Shown here: positions 54,801-64,000 of the stretch, piece after piece
Position numbering within the stretch: the first letter of the stretch is position 1
Layout of the letters: each line of letters begins with the position of its first letter
Source: Symsagittifera roscoffensis
Lineage: Eukaryota; Xenacoelomorpha; Acoela; Convolutidae
Assembly: GCF_963678635.1 (NCBI RefSeq)
Contig: NC_087068.1
Span: forward strand, 49,743,724-49,807,723
DNA length: 64,000 nt
Direction of reading: 5' to 3'
Translations under genes and position numbers: made by a program
Notes under the pieces: generated by a model
Database searches by the model: none
The model's input: only the letters and a program-made list of their open reading frames with translations
What the model was told of the DNA's origin: nothing

Positions 54801-57207
54801 GAAACCTTTCGACTCAATCAATCACAAGCAGTTGTTAAAAAAGACGAGGTTTTATGTTTTGTGATGAAAAACATTTGACACTCTCCAATCATAGTAAAAA
54901 AAAACTATCAAGTAAAAATCGAAAAAGTCAACTTATTTTTGAAGAAAAAAACTTCTACCTGATTAAAGAAAACTATTTCAACAGCTAAATCGAATCAATG
55001 CTTTTTATGAGTTTTGGCTGAGTAAGCTAAAAGCAAAGGAGGTAAAGGAGGGTCCAGTTACCTCCAAACGCCCAGAGAACATTTAATGAATGTTATTTAT
55101 CAAAAAAATTACCTATCAAAAGTCCAATACAAAATAGTTCGAAAAATCACGTAATGGAGGAAAAAACAGTCCAATACAAAACAGTGTGGTTTAAGGTCGC
55201 CGGCAAAATGTTTGTTCAACAAAGGACAACTCTCGGCCTGCCAGCTTGTTAAAACAATTATTACTTGGGGCTGTTTTTCGGACTGATTTGTATCGGACTC
55301 TTTTTTCGTTCGTTTTCACACAATTCCGTTTTGAATGATTTGTATTGGACTGTTTTGTATTGGACTGTTTTGTACAGGCACGTTTAGATTGATTGGAACT
55401 CTTTCTCTAAAATGTTCGTACGCAAGTTCTGGGCCGAATGACTCATCCGGAAAAAAGTTGCACAATTTTTTCGTTTATCCGCCCAATTTTGAAATAAAAA
55501 ATTTATCTAAATACCTTTATTTCACTTAACTGGAACTGACAGAAAAGTGACAAAAGCTTCCCGATATTTCGGTATGATTTTTAATTTTTAAAGATGTCTT
55601 TCAGAAAAACTCTTACACAGTTTTAACTAATAAAATGAAAAACGAAAATTTTTTTTGGATGTAGATACAAGTCGTAGTTTTGAAATTTTAAAAACTCAAA
55701 AAAACCAATTGAGCAACTCAATGTTTAAGTGACTTTCGGACATACTGATTGATATTATGGAAAAACAAGAAGTGTTCACTCTGTTCGATATTTTTTGTTC
55801 AAGCTATTTGGAGCGTTGTTTTATGAAATTTGAACATGCTTGCAAAAAAGTTTTGGAAATGAAACAAAGTCGAAAACACGTGAAAAAATAGCCTTCAGAA
55901 TGCTCAGAAATTTGTAAGAAACCTGAACTGAATATCGAATAACTTTAAATTATATTTGGCTATTTCGAAACAGTTGGTGCCAAAATGGTTTGTTAGGTTT
56001 GAGTAATAATAGAACTTTGCAAATTAAAAAAGAAACATATTGGAGTCTACGCAGATTGTACTTATTCTTTTTTTTACTACTTTACTCATTTCACTAAATT
56101 TTTTGCTCTCAAAGAATTACTCAAAATTTCTGTATCGAGTTTTTAACTTTGAATATAGCTTGTAAATGATTCATGTTCAAAATAAGTTGAACTTTCATAA
56201 CCTAAAACAATTTATTCCATATCTCAATAAAAACAATTTAATTTGCCTACAGGAATTTAAATGATTCAAACATCTTTTTTCCATAGAGCTATGTAGAAAT
56301 TGGCCACCCAAGGAAAGCAGAACAGTTTCCGATCAGAAACTTTTTTCAATTTTTCCGTCTGTTCGTTAACAAGTCTGAAAAAACTTTTAAATCAAAAAAT
56401 CTTCAAAAAAATGTTTCTGTTTCTAACCCCTCACCTGTAATTTTAACAAAAAGTTGCTATGGTTAATTGTTAGTGGTTTCAATTTTCCTCAATTCATTTT
56501 TAATTTGCAACTCAAGTTACACGAATTAAGCTTTAGGATGGATAAAAAATATTTCGTTATTTGCTGATGGAAAAACAATTCGCATCAGATCGTGTTATCG
56601 AGCCACTGCCATGACAAACATCTAGCTTTAAATCTACCACAGCTTGGTTGAATTCAACTGCTGCAAATGTGGTACCACGTCAAAGTTCTAACCTTAAAAA
56701 AAATCATCTTCGCTCAACTATATAACTAAGGCCGTAGTGTGCGGAAATAGTGCCATTGGACTATCCGAATACATAACTGGATAGCGTTTCAAAGATAGCG
56801 TTTGCAAAAAAAATGCATGTAGTTCTTAAGCCGGGGCACATGAGCGGCTCGCCGTGATGAGCTGCACAGCTCGTATGCTGGTCCTTTTCCTCGTGGATAG
56901 TTGGTCTTAAATAAAGATATTCTGCGAATCGGAAAAACCGCAATTGTAGAAATCAAAATTTCTTATTCCTTTCTATAATCGGATTTTTTTGAACAAATAC
57001 TTTTTTTGCCAAAATTATATACAATGTTACTACAATCCTTGAAAAATTTAGTTCCAAGTTGTCTTTGATTTCAGCTTGGTCTGTTCGGATTTACTATCTG
57101 AAGGTCAAGAACTGTTCAAAAAGTATTGCGAAGGAGAGGACAGGCCGTTGATGTTTCCGCCTGCACCTTCACAACAGAGAATTGACGCTTACGAAGGCTC
57201 TTCTTAG
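48893..57207 (+). CDS. Small coiled-coil protein gene, first and last exon (about 81 aa if no others)
   Basis: Exon 1 (48893-49005) starts MDFSPTLEKITD and is a Leu/Lys/Arg-rich helical segment ending ...LQLE plus two bases, followed by GTATGT. The last exon (57075-57207) follows TTTGATTTCAG, contributes one base and then LVCSDLLSEGQELF, and ends YEGSS then TAG. Phases match (2+1). Both exons have higher GC than the surroundings. Internal exons cannot be excluded. The 8-kb intron contains a nested retrotransposon. An AATAAA lies at 57398-57403. The product looks like a small helical adaptor subunit; I do not recognise the family. Confidence 0.5.
49006..50211. other. Intronic AT-rich DNA, nothing supported
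   Basis: I see no coding region, repeat family or RNA gene here. Confidence 0.35.
50212..50420 (+). repeat. Repeat family A, copy 3, left half (split by insertion)
   Basis: It matches copy 1 from CCCCACATGCCATATAGAG-like sequence to CAAAATGGCAATCTTTAAAC and then stops abruptly. The rest of the copy resumes at 54033. Confidence 0.65.
50540..50700 (+). repeat. Minisatellite of 9-bp unit GCAACTATT
   Basis: About 17 tandem copies with variants GCAACAATT and TAATTATT. It lies at the 5' side of the non-LTR element, just before its first ORF, so it may be part of the element's 5' region. Long frames in it on both strands are by-products of the repeat. Confidence 0.85.
50722..51704 (+). pseudogene. 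N-terminal part of the non-LTR element protein (three frames)
   Basis: Frames 50722-51057 (acidic, Ser/Glu-rich), 51154-51402 (Arg/Lys-rich with RPRKPRKKK-like basic run) and 51384-51704 (MMEGKVLSAMRWLTSRSGG, then VIDILKEKHPVAK) give consecutive pieces upstream of the reverse transcriptase. No DNA-binding zinc fingers typical of R2 are visible. The breaks are frameshifts and stops. Confidence 0.5.
51773..52639 (+). pseudogene. Reverse transcriptase of the non-LTR element
   Basis: The 288-codon frame contains RT motif A with LLLMDASNAFNALN (about residue 80), motif B with EGTTQGDPLAM (about 137-147) and the catalytic motif C WYADDSG (about 167). Next comes a thumb-side segment with GPKYGYYPEPSKSYLVV. 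Catalytic aspartates are present, but the protein is cut off by a TAG at 52637-52639 and continues in another frame at 52685. Confidence 0.8.
52685..53470 (+). pseudogene. Zinc-finger and restriction-like endonuclease region of the non-LTR element
   Basis: The 261-codon frame carries a C-X2-C-X7-H-X4-C motif (CDGCQQDFDLQHALSC) at about residue 157, then RHNEIRD and, further on, IADLSARGVWD with a later FDIRV. This arrangement fits the CCHC finger and PD-(D/E)XK-like endonuclease at the C-terminus of R2/NeSL-type proteins. The last part is in yet another frame (53511-53759, with LKRLADGLASKWDRPYSHVM). Confidence 0.6.
53511..53759 (+). pseudogene. C-terminal fragment of the non-LTR element protein, 82 codons
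   Basis: The frame contains SIDGVLAPEFTFFLKRLADG and ARCRISFAILRATN-like residues and ends at TAA 53757-53759. I recall this segment as the C-terminus of the same protein family in other invertebrates; this was not searched. Confidence 0.5.
54033..54226 (+). repeat. Repeat family A, copy 3, right half
   Basis: It resumes with CCCATAACTTTACG, the exact continuation expected from the other copies, and ends with the GTTACTTTTGTTCGAAAGACGGAA hairpin end. Confidence 0.65.
54227..57074. other. Intronic AT-rich DNA with one small fold-back element
   Basis: No coding region is supported. A fold-back structure lies at 55166-55368 (listed separately). Confidence 0.35.
55166..55368. repeat. Fold-back element with 20-bp perfect inverted repeats
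   Basis: ACAGTCCAATACAAAACAGT at 55166-55185 is the exact reverse complement of 55349-55368. Diverged extra copies of the same word flank both sides (near 55118 and 55335). There is no ORF. It is a small MITE or foldback remnant. Confidence 0.65.
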
Positions 57208-57424
57208 CACTATAATTTACATAAGTCTTAAATTACTTAAGACACAAATGTTTTTTGAGAATCTGAAATAAGGATTGTACTTTTTTTGTAAATATTTTAT
57301 CCCTTTAGATTATAAAAACAAATCATTGACTCTTTGCTCTGACTCAAATCATTGAGAAAATTTAAAGAAAATATTATTGATAACAAAAAAAAATTAAAAT
57401 AAAGAAATGAAAAGATAAATGTGA

Positions 57425-59815
57425 AAAGAGACAGTGTTAAGATGGATTTTTGAAGCCCGCGATGTGAATGACAATCCAAATATTGCCGAAGATGAGAAAC
57501 TACAGCAAAACTATGAAGCTGAAGTGAAAGTATACCGAGCCCTTGAAAAGCTAGACGAGCCAATCATAGTGTTGCATGGACTAACATACACTCATTTCCG
57601 ATTCAGAATATGGGATTCAAAGCATAACACAGAAACTTGTTCATCAGCCAAAAAAATGCTCTGTGAAAAACCAAATAAAACAGAAGGAGAGCATGATTTT
57701 GTAGTGATGGGACCAGATTACATTGTTATTATTGAAGTGAAAAATCCTATAAAACAACAAAGAAACATAAATGAGTCAGTTAAGAAAGCTCACGAGCAGT
57801 TTCAAAGAGCTGAAACACTTGTTCGTGCAATTGCTGAAAAAACCAATCCTGCAGCGCAATCTTCAATCAAATTGTTCAACATAGTAGCGTTTCCCAATTT
57901 TGGTCAAGAAGACCTCTCTTCTGCCATTGAAAAGTCGGTCAATGAAAATTTCTCTGTGATATACGAAGATCACTTGAAAAATTTCAGTTCATTTTGGAAC
58001 GGTGAAATTAAAACAAGTTCCTCTAGGGAGAAAGTTTGCGGTGATATTGATAAAATACAATGCGTGTTACTTCGGCTTTTAGCCAACGAAAAAACAGGCA
58101 CACGTATAGATGAAAGCAAAGTAAGTCTGGCTGAGTGTGTACGTGAAATTGACCGAAAGCTGCGAGACAGCGAGATCACTTTTAGATCCGAAAAGCGACC
58201 CAACAACCCAAACGTTTGGAAAACTAGCGAGCTACCCCTTGTTGAAGGAATTAACATATTCCAGGACTGTTTGGGCCTTAAGTATATTACTACAGAGCAA
58301 AAGGACGCGTATGAGAGCACAGCGGATCATTTGATCATAAGTGGTCCAAGTGGTTCTGGCAAAACTTTGATTTTGCTAGCAAGGATTATCCGACTAGCCC
58401 TCACTAAACCTGAGTCCAAGATCGCATTTTATGTCCAGCACAGTAAGAAATTAGTCAATTACGAAGATATTTTCAAATCTGCTTCAATCAAATTTTGGAT
58501 AGGCGATGAGTCAGATTCATCTCGGCCAGATGAGTCAGCAGCGATATGCGATTTAACTCCACAAGTGCAAATCTTCCACGGGAAATCAGCTTTCGATAGG
58601 GCACGTAGTTTTGATAGTTTTCACTATCTATTTCTTGACGATTTTCAGAGTGGAGTGATGTCATTAGATTTTATCACAGCTGCTCCTAAAATAAATGGCG
58701 TTGGATTTGACTTAACTCAGGCCGATTTTCTACAACAAAATTTCAGTAAGCATCAAGCCAACGATTTTTTGAAAGAGTTTCAATTTATCAAGCTAGAAAA
58801 AACATACCGCAACACTCACAATATTGTAACACAGCTAATGACACTGAGTGAGCACAAAAGATTGAGTAAGCTCCAAAAACGTTTCCCCTACTCTGATAAT
58901 TTACTTCATAGGACGTTTTTTCACATTCCTTCTTACGGACACTTCATTCACGGACCTCAAGTACTCGTTAACATTTATGACGCTGGCAACCGACTAAAAC
59001 AATTTACGAAAAGAAAAGTAGTTCCTCGGGTTTTCTCTGAAATTGTTACTTCGGGCGGAAAAACGAGTGAAAAAAATGCAATTGAGGCATGCATTTTATT
59101 CAACGATTTCAGCGATGAAGAAATCCAGTTTTATTCACAGCAGTACCCATCAGTTTTGTTTTCAAACGGCAATTATTTAGGTGATATAGCTTCTACTGAG
59201 TTTACGGAATGTCAAATTGTTTGCTCAAAAAACTTTTTGCATTATAACTCAATTTTATCGGAACCAACAATTTCCTGGATGCTATCAGAACTTAAGAAGT
59301 CAAAATTTGGTTTATCAAGGCTATCTATAACAGATGAGATGAGAGCAAAACTGAAACTAAACGAGCTTCTCCAATTATTAGATGAATCAATATCGAAGCT
59401 AGCTGTTGTCAAAACGTTGGGCATACCGCCAATATCTTCGGAGCGATCCTTATCCAAGGAAGTTGAGTTGAAAAAAGAAACATACCAATTAAGCCTCGAT
59501 TTTGTTAGTAAGTCCTTGCAACAAACAATTGAAAAGCTGGGAAGTGTATCTGATGAAAGTACCTCCGATGTTCGGCTCACTCATCTCCACAGGCTAGAAT
59601 CATGCATGAATAAGCTTATAACTATAGATTCTGTTAGCACTCCGACTAACTATGAGCCCCTTATAAGCATGCTTTTCAATACAATATCAAGGACACGAGT
59701 GCTATGTCGAATTCACCTGGCCTATGACAAATTCTGCCCGATTACTAAACAAATTGCTGAAAACTTCTGGCGAGAAATCTTTCCAGACGCCAGGATCAGA
59801 TTTATAAATTTATAA
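57425..59815 (+). CDS. NERD nuclease-domain protein fused to a superfamily-1-like ATPase (about 790 aa)
   Basis: The long frame encodes a NERD-like domain (about residues 20-200, with GEHDFVVMGPDYIVIIEVKN giving the D...EVK nuclease core), then a P-loop GPSGSGKT (about 304-311), a Walker B-like LFLDDFQ (about 400), a motif IV-like TYRNT (about 457) and a motif VI-like SRTRVL (about 752). This is the layout of NERD plus UvrD/DUF2075-type helicases, mostly known from microbes and scattered in invertebrates. The frame opens with GTG at 57434 and has no in-frame ATG until about 57656, inside the nuclease domain, so an upstream exon or non-AUG start is needed. It is otherwise a single exon in AT-rich DNA, between repeats. 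A role in nucleic-acid defence or repair is inference. Confidence 0.7.
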   Translation, partial: KETVLRWIFEARDVNDNPNIAEDEKLQQNYEAEVKVYRALEKLDEPIIVLHGLTYTHFRFRIWDSKHNTETCSSAKKMLCEKPNKTEGEHDFVVMGPDYIVIIEVKNPIKQQRNINESVKKAHEQFQRAETLVRAIAEKTNPAAQSSIKLFNIVAFPNFGQEDLSSAIEKSVNENFSVIYEDHLKNFSSFWNGEIKTSSSREKVCGDIDKIQCVLLRLLANEKTGTRIDESKVSLAECVREIDRKLRDSEITFRSEKRPNNPNVWKTSELPLVEGINIFQDCLGLKYITTEQKDAYESTADHLIISGPSGSGKTLILLARIIRLALTKPESKIAFYVQHSKKLVNYEDIFKSASIKFWIGDESDSSRPDESAAICDLTPQVQIFHGKSAFDRARSFDSFHYLFLDDFQSGVMSLDFITAAPKINGVGFDLTQADFLQQNFSKHQANDFLKEFQFIKLEKTYRNTHNIVTQLMTLSEHKRLSKLQKRFPYSDNLLHRTFFHIPSYGHFIHGPQVLVNIYDAGNRLKQFTKRKVVPRVFSEIVTSGGKTSEKNAIEACILFNDFSDEEIQFYSQQYPSVLFSNGNYLGDIASTEFTECQIVCSKNFLHYNSILSEPTISWMLSELKKSKFGLSRLSITDEMRAKLKLNELLQLLDESISKLAVVKTLGIPPISSERSLSKEVELKKETYQLSLDFVSKSLQQTIEKLGSVSDESTSDVRLTHLHRLESCMNKLITIDSVSTPTNYEPLISMLFNTISRTRVLCRIHLAYDKFCPITKQIAENFWREIFPDARIRFINL

Positions 59816-59856
59816 AAAAAATCCAGCTTGGGAGAAATATATAAACCCAGTTATTG

Positions 59857-60386
59857 TTCCGACTTTCGATACGAAAGTAACGGAATATTTGTGCTCGGGG
59901 TGGGTTTTTTTTTCTTCAGACAAATTTCAACTTTTTAGCTAGCCAATTTCGATGGAACTTTTTTATATCATTCGAGAGGTATTGTTCTTCTGAGCTCAAA
60001 TTTGAAAAGATGTTTCACCTGTGATCATTTTTCATAAAGTTACGGGGGTTTAAAGACTACCATTTTGGCCGATTTGGGCCAATTGACGCGCGATAAATTT
60101 CGCGCTATTAATGCGTAAGCGGAGAGTTAATCCGTCTTAGAAATCGTTCCAAATTGTTTGAAAGAAGCTTATTTGCCATAATTAATTTGTTACAAGCAGC
60201 GAATTCTATCCTTTTGTACTTTATATGGCGTGTGGGGGATGATTTTCATTAAAAAATTTCAAATTTCAGAATTTTTTTTTTCATTTTGTTTTGTTTCATT
60301 TAATTTTTTAACGTTATTACTGCTCCAAAAAACTTAAAAGCCAGCCGGAACATTCAGGGCTTCGCCCTGATACGAGCAGTCTTGTC
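59857..60386 (-). repeat. Interspersed repeat family A, copy 4 (reverse)
   Basis: Nearly full-length copy. The plus strand starts GTTCCGACTTTCGATACGAAAGT and ends with the TTCAGGGCTTCGCCCTGA hairpin and ACGAGCAGTCTTGTC. It starts 42 bp after the stop of the NERD gene. Confidence 0.65.
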
Positions 60387-61150
60387 TATATTTGTGGCTT
60401 TGTTTATTAAAAATGAGCAAATCGGAATGAAATCGAACCTCTTTTATAGAAGTGATCATTTTGATTGTTTCTTAAAAAGATATGATCATTATTGCTGTTT
60501 CGAAACACGCCTGGACCCAATGCTTGTGTGTTTTTAAGATATTGTTTTGATATCAAAACAGGTTTCTCGAGATTATGTACTTCTCTATGGTATCTAGTAA
60601 CGAATATTCACACTTAATTTGAATCGAAATGTTTTAATATCCTTCAATTTTGAACCTTGCCGTTAATTTTCTTCTTGAATATTTTGAAAAAAAAATCCAT
60701 AAAAAATTGACTAGGCATTTTGAAAAATTTCGATGACATCTAAAAACGTTTTGATGATTTTGAATATACCGACAGTCGACTTTTTTGGATTACTAAATTG
60801 CTTGCCACATTTTGCCCTAGTTGCTGGAAGGGTCTATAATTACCATGAAACTATGTTCTTGTGTGGATCATTTTATATCATATCTGTCATTTTGCCTCAA
60901 TTTCATGATAAAAGTATAATCTAAAAAGTATAGTTTTTAGGATGACTAAGTTTTCTATGATTAGTATTCATTTGATTTTATATTTGGCATGTTACTCTAA
61001 TTTAATGAAAAATTCCTGAATTTTTTTTTCTCCATCATTTTACTTTACATTTGGCATGTTGCACTCTTTTAATAACAAAAGTTCTTGAATTATAGTTTTT
61101 TGTCTCGATCATTTTATCTTATTTTATATTTGGCATGTTACTCTCTGTTA
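60387..61150. other. AT-rich intergenic DNA, weak internal repeats
   Basis: A phrase with ATATTTGGCATGTTACTCT recurs near 60980, 61050 and 61130, a short diverged tandem of about 75 bp. I see no gene. Confidence 0.4.
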
Positions 61151-61450
61151 TTAGTAGTAGATGTTGGAGGTTAAGTCGGGGGGGGGGAGGGTGACCCCCA
61201 TGAATTATTATAGGGAATAGATCAACGGGTCACCCAGCTATGTATTAAGATAGGGTATAGAGTTTATGATTTTGTGTGGAAATGTCTAATTTTTTCGCAA
61301 AAATTTTGGCGCGCGTTATCTAATTAGAAATGATCACTGGTTAATTACGTGTGGGTTGTGGAATTAAGGTTATGCGCTTAGTTTTTTGGTACATGATAAG
61401 TCAATGGTAAGAGTTTTTATGCAAAAACTGGGAGTTTTTGTCACAAAAAT
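61151..61450 (+). repeat. Second Polinton-type terminal repeat (solo or element continuing right)
   Basis: TTAGTAGTAGATGTTGGAGG followed by GTTAAGTCGGGG, and later TTTTGGCGCGCGTTATCTAATT at about 61304-61325, match the left end of the Polinton at 35902-36160 in the same orientation, but with much divergence. No partner end or capsid/polymerase ORF follows before the window ends. Confidence 0.45.
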
Positions 61451-64000
61451 TTTCAAAAAAAAACCTTTAAAACACGATAAAATTTGGTGTAATTCGATCT
61501 ATTTTATTGGATAAACTTATTTTCTATCTACCTGAATCTATGCTGAAACCTACTGAAACTTGGAAAAAAGTCAAAATTTTGAGAAAAATTTTCAAAAATT
61601 TCAAGTATTTGGAAAAAATTGCAAAAATTTCAAGTAATTGGAAAAACTGCAAAACTTTCAAGTTTTGAAAAAAAATTGCAGCAATCTCATAATTTTGGCT
61701 AAAGTTTTGATGCTTCTGATCTAATTTTGAACGTACTTTTACGTATAGATTTTAAAATTGAGCTCAGACTGTATTTTAATTGGCATCATGTTGAAATAAT
61801 TATACAAACGTTTGAATAAAAAAATGAACTTTTACTCAATTATTTCTCAAAATATTGAAATAAAATAAAGTTTACCATAATTTGAGCTAAAAAACGGGTT
61901 ATATAAAGCTCTAAACACTAAAAAGAAAGCTCATAATAGCAGAATCAATATTGAAACTTTCGGAAAACAGTGAAATTAATCGTAATTTTCGAGAAGGTAA
62001 AGTAAAAATTAATTAAAGGTACCCAAAATTTTCGATTTTGAACCTTTTATTTTAGTAAATAACTGTTTTTTTTTTGTCCAGTTCAGGGAGAATTTTAATA
62101 GGAATCTCAATTAAAATTAACATTAAGAGCAAAATTCCATGAAATTTCTAGATCAAACTCCTTGATTCAACTCCTCCTCATTTTTTTCTCATTGAATTAC
62201 CCAAATTTGTACAACAATTACAATTTGTGAGAAATTTTTCATGCTAATAAATACAAATTTCAGATCATTGATGAAAAACGACTAGTTAACTGCTAAAATT
62301 GACTAAAAATGGGATACATTTTTCTTAAACGTTTATTCGATATTGGCTCAATTTCAACAAAATCTTCTTCAAAACTCTTGATTATCTCTCTGTTGCTTCT
62401 GCAACATAATTTTTATAATTTTCCGTGGAATTTTTCTAAATTTAAGGTTATTCTTGCTTTCTGATTAAGACAAGTTTTCGCTAGTGAACACACTTTACAA
62501 GAAAAATTAGTCAGAACTGGAGAATTTAGGAGGAAAATAGTATCAATTGAACGAACAATTTGCTGGCAGAGATGAAAGTAGAACTGATAACGTCTGATTA
62601 TTAAGACAAAAACTGTAAATGTCTTCCCCAAAGTTCCCTTGTTCAGTTGCTTCCGTAAAGTATTTAAGCAAAAATACAACTGTAGTAGATATTAAAGTTT
62701 TATTCATAATTTATGACGGAAGTTTCCTCAAGAATATCCAAGTGAGAAATAATTGGTGCTAGTTAAAGCATTCAAAAAAATATTTAAAAAAATGAGAAAA
62801 TGAAGGTGTATTTTTACATTTTAAGATCAAATTAAGAGCAGCTCTATTAGTTATAATCTGAAAACCTCCCGAAATACACAAGAGAACCTAGTTCCTATCA
62901 TCTAAAATATAAAAATTTCTAAAAGAGCGCGTCTGAAAAAATTGATTTAGCAAAGCAAATCAAGGTGCAAACTGGAACAATTGTGTAATTTTCCAATTTT
63001 TAATAAGCAAAAACTCTATAGTAAAAATAATGAAGTGTAGATCTTGAAAGCAAGTTTTTGATTTATGCTTCATGTATCATCTTCCAAAAGATATCGGATT
63101 GGGTTTACTTTACAAAATTATCCTCCAAACATCTGATTTTTCATATAAAGTACGTAATATAATAAATGATAACAAACTTTTCTAATGAATTGCGCATAAA
63201 TATAAAACTTTGAAAATTTTTATGTCGGATTTTTTCTCAAGACATACTTTATAAGCTAAATTTTAGTAAAATTATCTCGAAACTTCTAATGAATTAAATT
63301 GAGTTTCTATCTCATTTTAGCATTTTCTCAATTTTTTTTGCTTCATCTACTATCTACCAAGTGAATCCAATTTGCACAAATTTTTACTTGAAAATTGAGT
63401 TTTAGATGGAAAATTGTATCGTTTCAACGAACATTCAACAATCCGAAGCAGAATTAGTACCATAAATCCTTTGCTAAAAGTCTCTAAGCAATTTTTTCAA
63501 CCTCATAACCGTATATTCAAGTCTAACATCTGCATTTCTATTTTGGAGTCAGTTTTTAGTTGAGAATGATGAATATCTTTATCTTGAATTTTTCAAAGTT
63601 TAGCAAAAACATACATTTTCTCCAGGTCATTCATCAACTTCTTCTCTGAAATCATCATTAAAAAAAGATAAGCATAATTCTTAGTAGGTCAAACTACATT
63701 ATCTGCTTAAAAACGTTTTAGTCTTTGAACACTTTTACAAGCATTAAACAAGGAAAACTTTAAAACAGTCATTACAAAAAACCTTTCATTTAGTCGATGT
63801 TTTACAAATATCCAAATATTACAATTTTTGAGCAATTACTTAACTACTCATTTGCGTATGTTATGCACTTTTACTACAAATTTATTGCAACAAAGTCTCG
63901 GCAAGCTTGCAACCAAGGGAGTTTTTACTGTTGATTGAAAGTTTTTGGGTCGAGTTTAATGGAAAGTTTCACGACAATTTGAACTCGATTTTTGCTGTCT
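61451..64000. other. AT-rich DNA, no gene seen
   Basis: No ORF with protein-like composition is visible. The only notable feature is repeated use of AAAATTTCAAGTA-type words at 61590-61680. It could be interior of a decayed Polinton, given the terminal repeat at its left. Confidence 0.3.

Noticed and set aside
57297..57563. 88-codon minus-strand frame overlapping the NERD gene start
   Set aside because: It is Phe/Leu/Ser-rich from the A-rich upstream sequence and overlaps well-supported plus-strand coding.

Overview
This is a window of an AT-rich invertebrate-type animal genome. The evidence is genes split by canonical GT-AG introns, very little coding sequence, and mobile elements of classes found in metazoans: a Ty3/gypsy-type retroelement with env, a Polinton/Maverick relic, a non-LTR element with a restriction-like endonuclease, and MITEs. 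I cannot name the species from sequence alone.

Layout. 1 to about 18.7 kb is one very large, apparently intact, env-bearing Ty3/gypsy-like retroelement on the + strand. In order it has a small basic ORF, a fused 2740-codon gag-pol, two tiny two-helix membrane ORFs, a 371-codon frame with no AUG, an 872-codon envelope glycoprotein, a 599-codon orphan ORF, a short 3'UTR intron and a non-coding 3' region. 18.76-34.15 kb holds a four-exon gene for a 213-residue Tyr/Arg/Asp/Gly-rich protein. Its introns contain a His/Tyr-rich mini-gene, a pair of MITEs and a 2.2-kb terminal-inverted-repeat (TIR) element filled with a satellite. 35.9-43.4 kb is a shrunken, decayed Polinton with TIRs at both ends, PolB fragments on the - strand and capsid-gene fragments on the + strand; it is interrupted by a 200-base assembly gap. 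43.8-46.3 kb has a triple ~555-bp tandem repeat joined to a fragment that looks like part of a retroelement. 46.7-48.3 kb is a cluster of repeat copies. 48.9-57.2 kb carries the first and last exons of a small coiled-coil protein gene. Its intron holds a broken non-LTR retrotransposon nested inside an older repeat. 57.4-59.8 kb encodes a NERD nuclease-domain plus superfamily-1-like ATPase protein. The rest is AT-rich intergenic DNA with one more Polinton-type terminal repeat near 61.15 kb.

The most interesting system is the expression layout of the retroelement. AUG triplets are absent from the last 755 bases of the leader and from the inside of ORF1, so gag-pol carries the second AUG a scanning ribosome would meet. 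Further down, an open frame of about 371 codons has no in-frame AUG and only one out-of-frame AUG. It has a well-placed AUU codon near its beginning and ends overlapping the env AUG. ATGA stop/start overlaps join two further ORF pairs. Together with candidate splice donors in the leader, this suggests a polycistronic, leaky-scanning and reinitiation strategy that I do not recognise as described for animal retroelements.
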